Shown piece by piece: positions 35,607 through 45,769 of a stretch of DNA of 64,000 nt. The stretch's first letter is position 1. Each line of letters begins with the position of its first letter. Position numbers and translations under genes: made by a program. The stretch spans positions 2,294,001-2,358,000 of the forward strand of contig JABMLP010000001.1 of assembly GCA_013176395.1 (NCBI GenBank), read 5' to 3'. The notes under the pieces were generated by a model that was not told the DNA's origin, searched no databases, and saw nothing but the letters and a program-made list of their open reading frames with translations. The stretch comes from Venturia oleaginea (taxonomy: Eukaryota; Ascomycota; Dothideomycetes; Venturiales; Venturiaceae).

Positions 35607-38600
35607 TTTCATATAACACAGGGAAGAGGAGAGAGACGCTACCTAGTCTACTTAACGACGAGTCTATCAGAGATTTCGACGCGCTGCTAATACAAGAACC
35701 ACACTGCTTCAAAACACAGACAGGGCAGGTAATGGCGGCACCAGCAACAAACAACAAATTTATTCAGATTTTCCCAACGTGCTCTAGAGACGACACATGG
35801 CCTATCCGATCGATGATCTGGGCCCGGAAAACGCTCGACTACAAAAAGATCCCGATTGCGTCTCCCGACATCACGGCAATCCTTATCAAAACTCAAGGCA
35901 AAGTCATCTTTACAGCTTCAGTGTACGTGCCAGCAGGAGAAGCACACCGAGAGCGGGACAAGACCGCAGTGACAGAACGGCTTCAGTTACTAGAAGATGC
36001 AATCAAAGATACAGCTCAAGAGCTTGGACACGAGCCAGAACTTCTCATCACCGGAGATTTCAACCGACACGACCAGCTCTGGGAGGCGAGCAAGTAGCAG
36101 AAACAAGACGACAGGATGAAGCAGACGCCATCGTTGAGTATATGGCGGTATATCAACTCTCTAATCTTGTCCCCAGGGGAGAGGCCACATTCTACGGAAC
36201 GCAAGTAAGCAGTACCATCGACCTCTTCCTCACCTCACCGGCTCTCACCGACAGCTTGGTACGGTGTGGATTCCACGTCAACGAACACGGATCGGACCAC
36301 CGGCCCATCAGTGCGACATTAGCTATGACGTGCGTGGAGGAGACCACAACACCCAGACGACTTTACAAAAATGCAGATTGGGAGCGCATCCGCCAGGAGG
36401 TAGAACACGCAAAGCAGCGGCAAGCAGTTGCCCCACCTGAAGAGAATGCAGACGAAAACGTGGACGATATGCTGCAACGATTGATGGAAGTGGTAGTCCC
36501 TGTTATCGAGCAATACGTTCCTCTTGCAAAACCGTCGCCGTACCAAAAACCATGGTGGACACCATATCTGACCAACCTTCGCAAGGAATACACACACGTC
36601 AGAAGACAGCTATGCAGAGAAGTTAAGGCGAGCCGGTGGACGACCGAAACGAACGCTCTCACACACCAAACACTGCAGCGGCTCCGAACGGAAGCCAGAG
36701 AAGCTCAAAGCACGTACCATCGAGCAATCCGATCGAAAAGAAACACTCACTGGAAGGAATTTCTAGACGACGCTGAAAATGTATGGAAGGCCGCTAAGTA
36801 TCTTGACCCAGAGAGTACCTCCTCTTTTGCAAAGATTACAGAACTAGCGAGGCCAAACTCTGACGACACGACCGAAAGTAAAGAAGAGATTGGATCTATC
36901 CTGCTGCAAGCCTTCTTTCCCCCGGCGGCTGAGGTGATCGAGCCAGAACCAGCAGCAGAGCAGCGAGCAACACAACTCCCATCACCAGCACTAACAAAAT
37001 ACGAAATCGAAGAAGCGATTATGGGCATGAAAGCACACAAAGCACCAGGCCTAGACGGCCTACCCGCGGTTGTATGGAGACAGCTCTGGCCAGTCCTCCA
37101 AGACGAGATAACGAGATTGTTTCAAGCGTCTATGACACAAGGCATCCTCCCAGCGCAGTGGAAATGCGCGCGAATCCTACCACTTCGAAAGCCAGCAAAA
37201 GACGACTATACACAGCCAAACGCGTATCGACCAATCTCCTTGCTAGCAACCCTAGGGAAAGCACTGCAGGCTGTGGTCGCTACCCGCATCTCCTACCTAG
37301 CTGAAGAACACGGCCTCCTACCAGAGAATCATTTTGGAGCCCGGAAGCAACGTAGCACAGAACAGGCACTGCTGCTCCTCACCGACCGCATCAAACAGGC
37401 GCGAAGAAGGTGCCGAGTCCTTAGCCTGCTCAGTTTTGACGTCAAAGGAGCGTACAACGGGGTCAACAAAGAAGTACTCTTGGCCAGATTACAAAGACGA
37501 CGTATTCCAGAGGAGCTTGTTCGTTGGATTGAGAACTTCTGCTCAGGCAGGAGAGCAAGCATTACAGTGAACGGGCAGAGCAGCGAGGAAGTAGATTTGC
37601 ATTCCCCAGGGCTGCCTCAAGGCTCACCTCTATCCCCAATACTCTACCTCTTCTTCAACGCTGACCTGGTAGAGAGAAAGATCAGCCGGCACCAAGGCGC
37701 AATTGCGTACGTGGATGACTACTCTGTTTGGGTCACCGGGCCAAATGCTGAGGAAAATACTCGGGTGCTTCAAGAGACAGTGATACCAAAAGCGGAGCAG
37801 TGGGAACGTCGTAGTGGAGCTACATTTGAGCCCAAAAAGACAGCCTTCATCCACTTCACACCAAGCGCGGAAAGACTGTCAACGACGCCAATTCAAATTG
37901 GAGGCTGCTCGGTGGTGCCAGGCTCCTCCGTCAAGCTTCTAGGCATTATTCTCGACCAGAAATTGAAGTTCCACCTACAGGCTGCCAGAGCAGCTACAAA
38001 GGAACACGATGCGGCGATCCGGTTGAAGAGACTGAGTGGTCTTCGTACGAAGCAGGCACAGCAGCTGTTTGAAGCGACAGTGGCGTCAGTTGTCGACTAC
38101 GCATCATCAGTCTGGGCAACAGCGTTGAACGCCAAAGATACACGCTTGCTTGAACGACACCAAAGATGGGGGGCACAAGCCATTGTTGGATGTTTCCGAA
38201 CTACAGCGCTAGATATTGCGCAGTCGGAGGCATCGATCGGGACCTTCCAGCAACGACAGACAGGGAAATGGATAGGCTTGTGGGTTAAGCTAAACACACT
38301 ACCTAAGCGCCGCCCATTGAGATCCAGTATAAAAGCAGTACATCAATCATTCAAGCTTCGCTCGTCACTTGGCCTGTTGGCAGACAGGTTTGCAGGAATT
38401 AATATGTCCCAGATTGAGACAGTCACACCATTTGCAAAAGCACCGTGGATCGAGGGGCCCAGCATGATTATCGAAGAACGCGACGAAGCTGTAAAACCTA
38501 CCACAACACAAGACAGAGACGAAATCCACTGCTACACCGACGGCTCAGGTAGTAATGGCTTGCTAGGGACAGGTATGGTGTACATTCTACCAGACGAAAA

Positions 38601-39459
38601 CAGGACTATACTCGAGCAGTACGCAACAACGGGATTGGCAGCAAACGGCAATGTATACGCGACAGAGCTGAAAGCAATCAGTACTGCTCTGAGCCAGCTG
38701 GCAGTATGGACAATGATCCCGGCAGAAGGAAAACTCACCATCTTCTCGGACAATCAGAGTGCGCTGAAGAGTATCCGCAAGCCGAGACAGCAGTCAGGCC
38801 AGCATATCATCAAGGATATCTTGTCAGCTACGCAGCAATTACATCAAAAGGGTATTGCCGTGGTTCTTCGATGGATCCCGGCACACTCTGGCATCAAGGG
38901 CAACGAAGCGGCAGACAAAATGGCCAAAAGAAGTACCAAAGCAGGGAGCGCAGTCCCGTCAGAGATACGACTACGCTCAGCACTGATTAGGCAAGCAAAA
39001 AAGAGCTGTCAGCCAAGCAATAAACCACTGCGAGGAGGGAGATTCACCAAATCTATCGATGCTGCTATCCCTGGAAAACACACGCGCACCATCTATAACC
39101 AGCTATCCAAAACAGAGGCCCAAACCCTAGCTCAATTACGGACGTCACATTGCCGACTGAACAAGTACCTGAACCGAATCGGAGCGGTGGAGTCGCCATT
39201 GTGCGAAGAATGCGGAGTCGTGGAAAGCGTGCAGCATTTCCTACTCGATTGCAAACGATGGAGCGAGCAACGACGGCTCTTAAGAGAAGCGACCGAACCA
39301 AGGAGCGACGTCTCCTATTTAGTAGGAGGCCGCTCAACACTTACAAACAGAAGAGGAGAGATGATTGATGGTCCAAAATGGACGCCAGATATAGCAGCGG
39401 TGCGAGCGACAATTGCGTTCGTAGACGCTACAAAACGATTCAGCCGAGAGACGGAATAG
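35603..39459 (+). pseudogene. LINE ORF2 (endonuclease-reverse transcriptase-RNase H), one frameshift
   Basis: The first frame (35603-36097) encodes the start of an APE-like endonuclease, with IQEPH and ITGDFNRHDQLW. At about 36093 the sense continues in the frame open to 39459, through STIDLFLTS and GSDHRPISATL, the catalytic Asp-His end of the endonuclease. The reverse transcriptase follows: LLSFDVKGAYNGV, LPQGSPLSPILYLFF and IAYVDDYSVWV, where YVDD is the active site. The RNase H has CYTDGSGS, the Glu in YATELKAIS, FSDNQSALKS and WIPAHSGIKGNEAADKMAK. Last is a CEECG...H...C finger. ORF2 has no ATG in the overlap with ORF1 (the frame opens with GTG), so ORF2 may be made by frameshift or reinitiation. 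Only one lesion is visible. Confidence 0.88.
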
Positions 39460-39788
39460 TCTCTAACGGAACCAACTCCGAGCATGTGGACTCACTCATT
39501 AAGATAGTACCCATGCAAGCAGCAATCCTAGATCCGACACCCCCTTTTTACTAACCGCCAATCTCTGATCCTATCAGTCTATTGGTAGACGGTAAGTTGC
39601 GCCTTTCGTTTTTGTTGTTGTTTCTGGAGTTTTGGTCAATTTGAAAACAGAGTATGTTGGAAAGATACGTTATAAATTTTAAGGTTTGGGCTTGGAATGA
39701 AGGGAGCGTTGACAGTGGGATATAATGTATAATAGAGAGTCGGTAGTGTCCCCCTGGAGCCATACTGGCCCGACGGGTGTATTGAATT

Positions 39789-39818
39789 CATCCATCCATC
39801 CATCCATCCATCCATCCA
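39789..39818 (+). repeat. (CATC)n microsatellite
   Basis: About seven and a half CATC units in a row. It lies between the LINE 3' end and the second 130-bp direct repeat, so it may be the LINE's simple-repeat tail. Confidence 0.9.
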
Positions 39819-39949
39819 GCCGTATCGTGTCGCACCGATTGTGTTGTAGACCTGTCGTCTTATAGTCGGAGCCTATCTGCTGCTAGTCGCTCTCCCTGCT
39901 TGCTATATCGCGCTCCTACTCTTGCCGATGCCATAACTGGGACGCAACA
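39819..39949 (+). repeat. 130-bp direct repeat, copy 2
   Basis: Same-orientation match to 33779-33908, about 88% identical. It starts directly after the CATC tract. Confidence 0.8.
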
Positions 39950-40634
39950 TATCTGCATGCATATATATGCATGTCAATGCATTCCTTGGCATCTATCACG
40001 TGCATAATGCCTGAGGTATCAAGGACTGGCATGCCACTGTTCAACAGTCCTAACAATAACTTCTTGTTATCCAACCATTCTTTGCGAGTCCTGCCTTCCT
40101 GCTCTTTAGCCTTGAGGTGATCTGTAACAATTCTGTTGTAGGTATTCGTAGATTATAGGAATAATTCTCTATAACTTAGCTTAATTTTATTAATCTCCTC
40201 TTTAAAAAGTAGCCTATTACCATCGCAATGTCCCTGTTTCTAAGGAAAAGGGTGGCCGGCTTTAATAGCCTACTAAATTTGGCGGATAGTTATTACGGGA
40301 CGGTAGCTGGAAAGACGCAGCATACTCGTAGCCAAAGATTGTTTAGATTCAGTTAAGGAGTGAAGGTATCTACAAACAGAGAACCTCAATGAGGTTCTTT
40401 CTCTATACTAGGCTCAATCAGGCTTAGGCTCTTAGCCTATACCAACCATGGGCCATGCCCATAACAATAGTATTCTCTTTACCGTTGTTGTTACGGATAC
40501 TGTCACGTGGACATGTATTCAATGGTATTCGGTTGTATATGACTGCGTTCATATGCATTCAAATACGCCACCAGTCTGTCTCTTTATGATTGGTTGAATG
40601 TCACACAGGATCCATAGGGATCACATGTTGGCGC

Positions 40635-40912
40635 AACGCTCAGGTCATGAGCCATGAGCGAGACTAAGGATCACGTGTTGGCGCAACTGTCACGGCGAGT
40701 AAAAGAGGTCATAGACAGGTCTATTGTTCTAAGTACTAAGTGTGATAAGAGAATCTTAGGTAGAGAGGAATCTACTCCGGCGACTCGTAGAAGTCGCGCC
40801 TTAGCCACATGTGGCCGTGCGCGCCTCGCTATGACCACAAAGTCACGTGACTGCAAGACAGCCATGCCATGCCATGCCGTCACAGCAACGCTCAGGTCAT
40901 GAGCCATGAGCG
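40635..40912 (+). repeat. Two copies of a 26-bp near-palindrome
   Basis: The 26-base block starting AACGCTCAGGTCATGAGCC and ending ATGAGCG occurs identically at 40635-40660 and 40887-40912. Its outer CGCTCA/TGAGCG arms are inverted. The first copy is followed by a second copy of the nearby TGTTGGCGCAAC block. Confidence 0.7.
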
Positions 40913-41173
40913 TGTCACGTTTGACCTTGGACTTGACTTGGAAGCATGACTTGAATTCTATGGGATGTGCGAAGTTGTAAGGATGAGGAGCTAACTAAGA
41001 GGTAGAGACGAGTCTAAGTACTTGCGACCAGTCTCGCGCTAGACCTGATCGAGCAGAACCACCACATTTAACTACGTTTAACTGCATTCGAATACCAACA
41101 TAGTTCGATCATGACAATATATAATCCTCCTCTTACAAATAGATCCTTCTAGAAAGTATCTTTAAATGGAAAC

Positions 41174-41320
41174 GTGACAGCTTGCAAAATAGAACATGAC
41201 AGCTTGTAGAACATGACAGCTTGTAGAACATGACAGCTTGTAGAACATGACAGCTTGTAGAACATGACAGCTTGTAGAACATGACCGCTTGCAAAATAGA
41301 ACATGACCGCTTGCAAAATA
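41174..41320 (+). repeat. Minisatellite with 17- and 22-bp units
   Basis: The core TGACAGCTTGTAGAACA is repeated about five times in tandem (17-bp period). It is flanked by three copies of a longer form in which TGTAG is replaced by TGCAAAATAG (22-bp period), the last two with TGACCGCTT. The array looks like unequal exchange between two unit types. No coding role is seen. Confidence 0.9.
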
Positions 41321-42147
41321 ACAAGCGAACAATTGGAGATCCAGTCATGGATAAGCTAGAGAGAAGGATTCCATCCCTTAACACTCAGTGTCTCGTATCT
41401 TCACTCTCTCGTTACTTCGCTATTGCTTTTAGTTACTTAGCACAATTCACGACTCTTATACCTTGCAAGCTTCGCTTCACTTGTTTGATACGATATTGTC
41501 GCCCCGGACATCTTGAACTCTACTGTACGGATTAGCCAAATCCAGCTAGATTACTTTGAGTCATAGCCTCTGCGTAACAGTTGTACTACTGGAAAAACCT
41601 CTAAATCTACTTATATTTGAGGCCTGCACGGTAGAGGGTAATAACTTGGTATCGCTTGTCTCTCTTAAGTTTCAAATGTTGTATTATAACTTCAAAATCT
41701 GGTGTATATAGCTTTCAAAATGGCTTTAAAATAGCTTTAAGATAAAGTAATAACGTAAATGAGATTTAGTGTACTAAGATCACGCTGAATAAGCAGCAAT
41801 AGCGGCTTCATTTAGATGAATACATTGGCCACTGCGGGGGCACAACTAACGTTTATCATCCCAGATACCACAGTAGAAGCGAGTAGGTCTCATTAACTTC
41901 ACTGGGCATACGCCGACAAGGAAGAGCTTTGTAAGAGAACAGGAGGAGGAGAAGACCGTCGGTGGTGCAATTGTACCCCCCCCCTACTATGGCTCCTCTC
42001 AGCTAACCCTCCCCTCAGCATCCCTCATTACACGATGCGCCTTCGACTCTACCAATCTCACACCTATACGCATACAAATTTGCGTTCTCAAAAAAAAGAC
42101 CAAATGAAGCTGCGGTAAACACGGCCCTGCTGAACAGTTCCACCGAT

Positions 42148-44022
42148 ATGCCCTCCTTCCGCCGAAACCCTGCTACCTCCTACAAGATATTCTGCGTCGT
42201 CTTTATACTTACCTTCTACCTCATCTACGCTGCCTTCCACAAACCCGCAACCACCACCCGCAAATACCCAAAGATCCAAAGGACCCGCATACAGCTCGAT
42301 AGGTGGCAGAATGGCACCGGAAAGGCGGAACAAGTGCGAAAAGAGAGGGTGCGCAAGGCCATGCAGCATACGTTCTGGGGATACAAGAAGCATGCTTGGG
42401 GGCACGATGACATTCGGCCTGTCTCGGGAGGCTCATTCGACAGCAGGAATGGTTGGGGAGCTTTCATTGTCGACACAAGCACCACCCTTGCCATGATGGG
42501 CATGTGGGACGAATTGACTTTGTCTGTGGATTTTATCATCGAAAACATCGACTTCCGGACACCTAAAGGACTCGTGGATCCTTTCGAAACGACTATACGA
42601 TACTTAGGGGCTCTGGTTTCGCTGGTGGAACTAGTTGATGCCAAGGTCATACCAGAAAAAGTGATTCCAGCTGTGAAGCGGAAACAGCTGCTACATAAGA
42701 CAGAATTGCTTGCACATAACCTTCTGCCCGCGTACGATAGTCCCACGGGCATGCCATGGCCTCGTGTTGACTTTGCGCAACATATTGGAGTTCCAGATCC
42801 TCCTTCTGTGTACATCGAGGACCCCGATAAGCCACGCTACAAGCGTCCGGCCATAGGACCCGCTCGCATTGGGTCAAATATACTCGAAAACTGCGTCCTT
42901 AGCAGCTTGACTGACAATTGGGAGTACTGCGCAAAAGCAACGCAATCATGGACACACCTTGTCTGGACCAAATGGATCTCGGACGCACCAGGTCTTGTTG
43001 ATGCTCCAATTGATATCTTTACGAGCGAACCTGTCGGTCGCCAGAAACATTGGGATGCCGGGCATGACAGCTACTATGAATACCTCATCAAGGCGTCTCT
43101 TTTACTGCCCCACTCTCCAAACGCAAAGACATATTCCAACCGCTGGATAAACGCCGCAGGGGCACTCAGACACAATCTCTCCAGCCGCGCACAGCCATCT
43201 TCCGACCATCTTGCGTCCCATCTCTACATGGGAAAAATCAATGGACCCTGGTTCCTGAATGAGCAATCTCACCTTGCCTGTTTTGCCCCTGGAAATCTTC
43301 TTCTTGGCGGCCGTCACCTCCACCGAGATGATCTGATCATTCTTGGCAAAGCTCTACTTGAGGGCTGCCGAAATAGTTACGCCACCACAGCATCCGGCAT
43401 TGGCCCGGAATCTTGGTCTTGGGCTCCAGCTTCTCCTTATCGCAATGGCACGTTCACGCCAACTTCTGATCGCCAAAAAGCCGAGTTCAAGGAACACGGA
43501 ATATGGGTCTCAGATTCCAAATATCGACTCCGCCCCGAGTATGTGGAGAGTGTCTTCTATGCTTGGAGAGTCACTGGCGAAATGCGATATCGTGAATGGG
43601 CTTGGGAGGCCTTCGAACGTATCGAAAAATGGTGCAAAACTGAATATGGGTATGCAGGTTTGAAGGATGTGATGCATGTTCATCCTGATCACCCCAGCGT
43701 CAACGGAAAGGCAGTCAAGGGCAACTCCAATCCAGGTGCCAAACCCTCAAAAGACAACATGAAGAACAAGCCCGTCGAGAAACCGAGAGAGAGGCAGGTC
43801 TTGAAAAGAGAGATTGGACCAGATCCTGAAACCGAAGCAAAGTTGAAGTCGGCGAAAAGCAACGAGAAAGAAGAACATGCATTCTGGCTGGATGAGAGCG
43901 AGAGTTTTTGGGGAGCTGAAACTTTGAAGTATCTTTGGCTGACGTTCGAAGACGTTGGCGTGGGGAGTCTGGATCAGTGGATCTTCAGTACCGAAGGCCA
44001 TATGTTTAGAAGACCGCCTTGA
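42148..44022 (+). CDS. GH47 alpha-1,2-mannosidase-like type II membrane protein
   Basis: A single uninterrupted exon of 624 residues. Residues about 13-30 (IFCVVFILTFYLIYAAF) form one membrane anchor after a short basic N-terminus, the layout of Golgi/ER type II glycosidases. GH47 landmarks follow: [34 protein letters not shown] with the conserved Glu; HDSYYEYLIKA; HLACFAPGNLLLGG; TASGIGPESWSW; YRLRPEYVESVFYAWRVTGE; and the C-terminal FSTEGHMF with the calcium-binding Thr. A Lys/Pro-rich insertion (GNSNPGAKPSKDN onward) lies before the last helix. It is clearly diverged from the four-exon GH47 gene at 15010, so the two probably act on different substrates or in different compartments (inference). 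Confidence 0.92.
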   Translation: MPSFRRNPATSYKIFCVVFILTFYLIYAAFHKPATTTRKYPKIQRTRIQLDRWQNGTGKAEQVRKERVRKAMQHTFWGYKKHAWGHDDIRPVSGGSFDSRNGWGAFIVDTSTTLAMMGMWDELTLSVDFIIENIDFRTPKGLVDPFETTIRYLGALVSLVELVDAKVIPEKVIPAVKRKQLLHKTELLAHNLLPAYDSPTGMPWPRVDFAQHIGVPDPPSVYIEDPDKPRYKRPAIGPARIGSNILENCVLSSLTDNWEYCAKATQSWTHLVWTKWISDAPGLVDAPIDIFTSEPVGRQKHWDAGHDSYYEYLIKASLLLPHSPNAKTYSNRWINAAGALRHNLSSRAQPSSDHLASHLYMGKINGPWFLNEQSHLACFAPGNLLLGGRHLHRDDLIILGKALLEGCRNSYATTASGIGPESWSWAPASPYRNGTFTPTSDRQKAEFKEHGIWVSDSKYRLRPEYVESVFYAWRVTGEMRYREWAWEAFERIEKWCKTEYGYAGLKDVMHVHPDHPSVNGKAVKGNSNPGAKPSKDNMKNKPVEKPRERQVLKREIGPDPETEAKLKSAKSNEKEEHAFWLDESESFWGAETLKYLWLTFEDVGVGSLDQWIFSTEGHMFRRPP

Positions 44023-45545
44023 TCTTTTCATATGGGTATTAAGGCAGATATATTGTAATGCAGAATATGGCCATGTATGCAAGGCGTTTGGGAAGTGTAT
44101 TTTTTGATTGCGGGGTTTAGCGGCATTCATGAATGATGTAATGCGAACCGGAAAGATTTGGGAATCTGCGAGACTCGGCGGATTGACGTCCAAGTTACAC
44201 ATTTGGTTTGGCTGATGTTTACCAGTGATTCGACATCACACTTGCGACTGGAGATGAACAGCTTGGCTGTCACGAAGGCGAGACAGATGTGAAGAACATG
44301 GACTGGAGCCTGAGGGAGAAGACAGAACTCAGCGCACCGCTAGACCAAGAGGGGCAAGGCCTTGCCCATCACAATATCTCACTCTGTCTGCCAGCTATTA
44401 CCTCGTTCACCTGTCTCCGGGTCCTCGCTTCCCGCTTCCTTGATCTCTTTCTGCAATGGACTGGGTCACTTTCCTGTCCCCTATTGATCATAGTACACTC
44501 CGCTTATAGGAGAAATGCGGCAGCAAGCAGTACCTGCGACATATCTCTAGCTCCGTACGTCCTGCTTGGTTCCGTCTAATCGATTGCCCGTTGGGAGGCT
44601 GCGAGAGGTCGGTGTGGACATCAAAAAATCGTTAGGCTTGCCATGCCAATCGTGAAGGTTTGTTATTGGCATGAGAGGTTGTTCCGTCACGCGGTTTGGC
44701 AACAAGGAGTCTTGCTTGCCTTGCGATGCTGGAACCAAACGCTTTACTGCTCGAGATATAACTTGGCCAATACTTCCTGCCCAGAGTCCCAGCTCTCACC
44801 ATGGGCCTTCAGGCTTGCACGATGCGACTTCTTCCGAGGAGCGAGCGCTGCCAATCTGGTATGCTGTCTCGTGCAATGGAATCTGTTTCCCTTGCACGAG
44901 AGACATCTCTGTTCCATTTATTAATTTTATCTCTCCTGATTGGTTGTCTCGCTGCTGTCATTGTTGGCGGCAATGAAGCAGTGTTGTCAACCATGGCAGA
45001 TCTCAGATTCGTTCCTTCATATACTCTGTATTTTCGTCGCAACTTCAGCCAACGCAGCCAAAACCACAAGCAGAACTACGAACAGAACTTCTTTATTCAC
45101 ACTGCGTTACTCTTTTCCACGCATTCGCTTGTATTCATTATGTTCGCACCGGCGAATAGTACTACTATTTCAAAAAGTTCTTGAATCCCTGTCTATATAC
45201 TGTGCTGGTAAAAATGATGTGCAAACGCGTGGGAGTCATATGCCGAGACTAAACTACTATTACTAAGTATTTTAAGGAATAAGTTAGGTACTTCTAGGTC
45301 TAACCGTAAATCAAACTCGAAGTTTTAATATTCTTCGCTTCGCACCGTCGTTCTTAAGTCTACCCGTGCATGGATAGAATCTTCCTGTAAGGGATATAGT
45401 AATTTGGCTGAAGGTCGTAGCTGCCTTAAGGTTTGCGATTGCACATCGTTTTCTCAATAAACAATCGAAGGTAAAGTTTAAAACTTCGAAAATATTGAGA
45501 ATACGGTTCAAGACCACACAATGCTACCAGCACTTCCAAATCCGT
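44023..45545. other. Intergenic, no gene recognised
   Basis: No open frame with a motif or splice support. This is the downstream flank of the intronless GH47 gene and then AT-rich spacer up to the 87-bp tandem repeat. Confidence 0.45.
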
Positions 45546-45711
45546 ATATCGGGACCATGGTACGGTTCAACATGAAAGACACTGCCAGAGCGAGAGTCAA
45601 AGCGACCTATCCAGCCAATATTAGAGATCTGGATATCGGGACCATGGGACGGTTCTCATTAAAGAACAGCGCCAGAGCGAAAGTCAAAGCGACCAATCCA
45701 GCCAATATAAG
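45546..45711 (+). repeat. 87-bp tandem repeat, two copies, in-frame
   Basis: Blocks such as TATCGGGACCATGG and AAGCGACC(T/A)ATCCAGCCAAT recur exactly 87 bases apart. In one frame the unit encodes 29 residues (IGTMVRF...ARARVKAT.PANIR) twice without a stop. It lies just upstream of exonuclease copy A. It may be a piece of an upstream exon or untranslated leader; I do not call a gene. Confidence 0.75.
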
Positions 45712-45769
45712 ATGTTCGCACATTGCCCACTTCGCAACACACAAGATCATTACTCTTTCTTGAAGGACA

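Larger units (their letters stand above)
33909..39818 (+). mobile_element. Tad-like non-LTR retrotransposon (LINE), ends uncertain
   Basis: A gag-like ORF1 with zinc knuckles is followed by ORF2 carrying an APE-type endonuclease, a reverse transcriptase, an RNase H and a C-terminal CCHC finger. This order is typical of the ascomycete Tad clade. The element appears full length, but each ORF has one frameshift. A CATC microsatellite at 39789-39818 ends the 3' side and could be its tail. I could not identify target-site duplications, so the limits given are approximate. Copies with both ORFs open elsewhere in the genome would be the active source. Confidence 0.8.
39950..42147. other. Repeat-rich intergenic region
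   Basis: No supported gene. It contains a repeated near-palindrome (40635-40660 and 40887-40912), two copies 49 bases apart of a 19-base sequence ending TGTTGGCGCAAC near 40618 and 40667, the minisatellite at 41174-41320, and AT-rich sequence at 41560-41900. The part near 42000-42147 is probably the promoter of the intronless GH47 gene. Confidence 0.45.

Noticed and set aside
41174..41320. Array could be mistaken for a CRISPR
   Set aside because: Units are directly adjacent minisatellite repeats of 17/22 bp without unique spacers, in a fungal genome.
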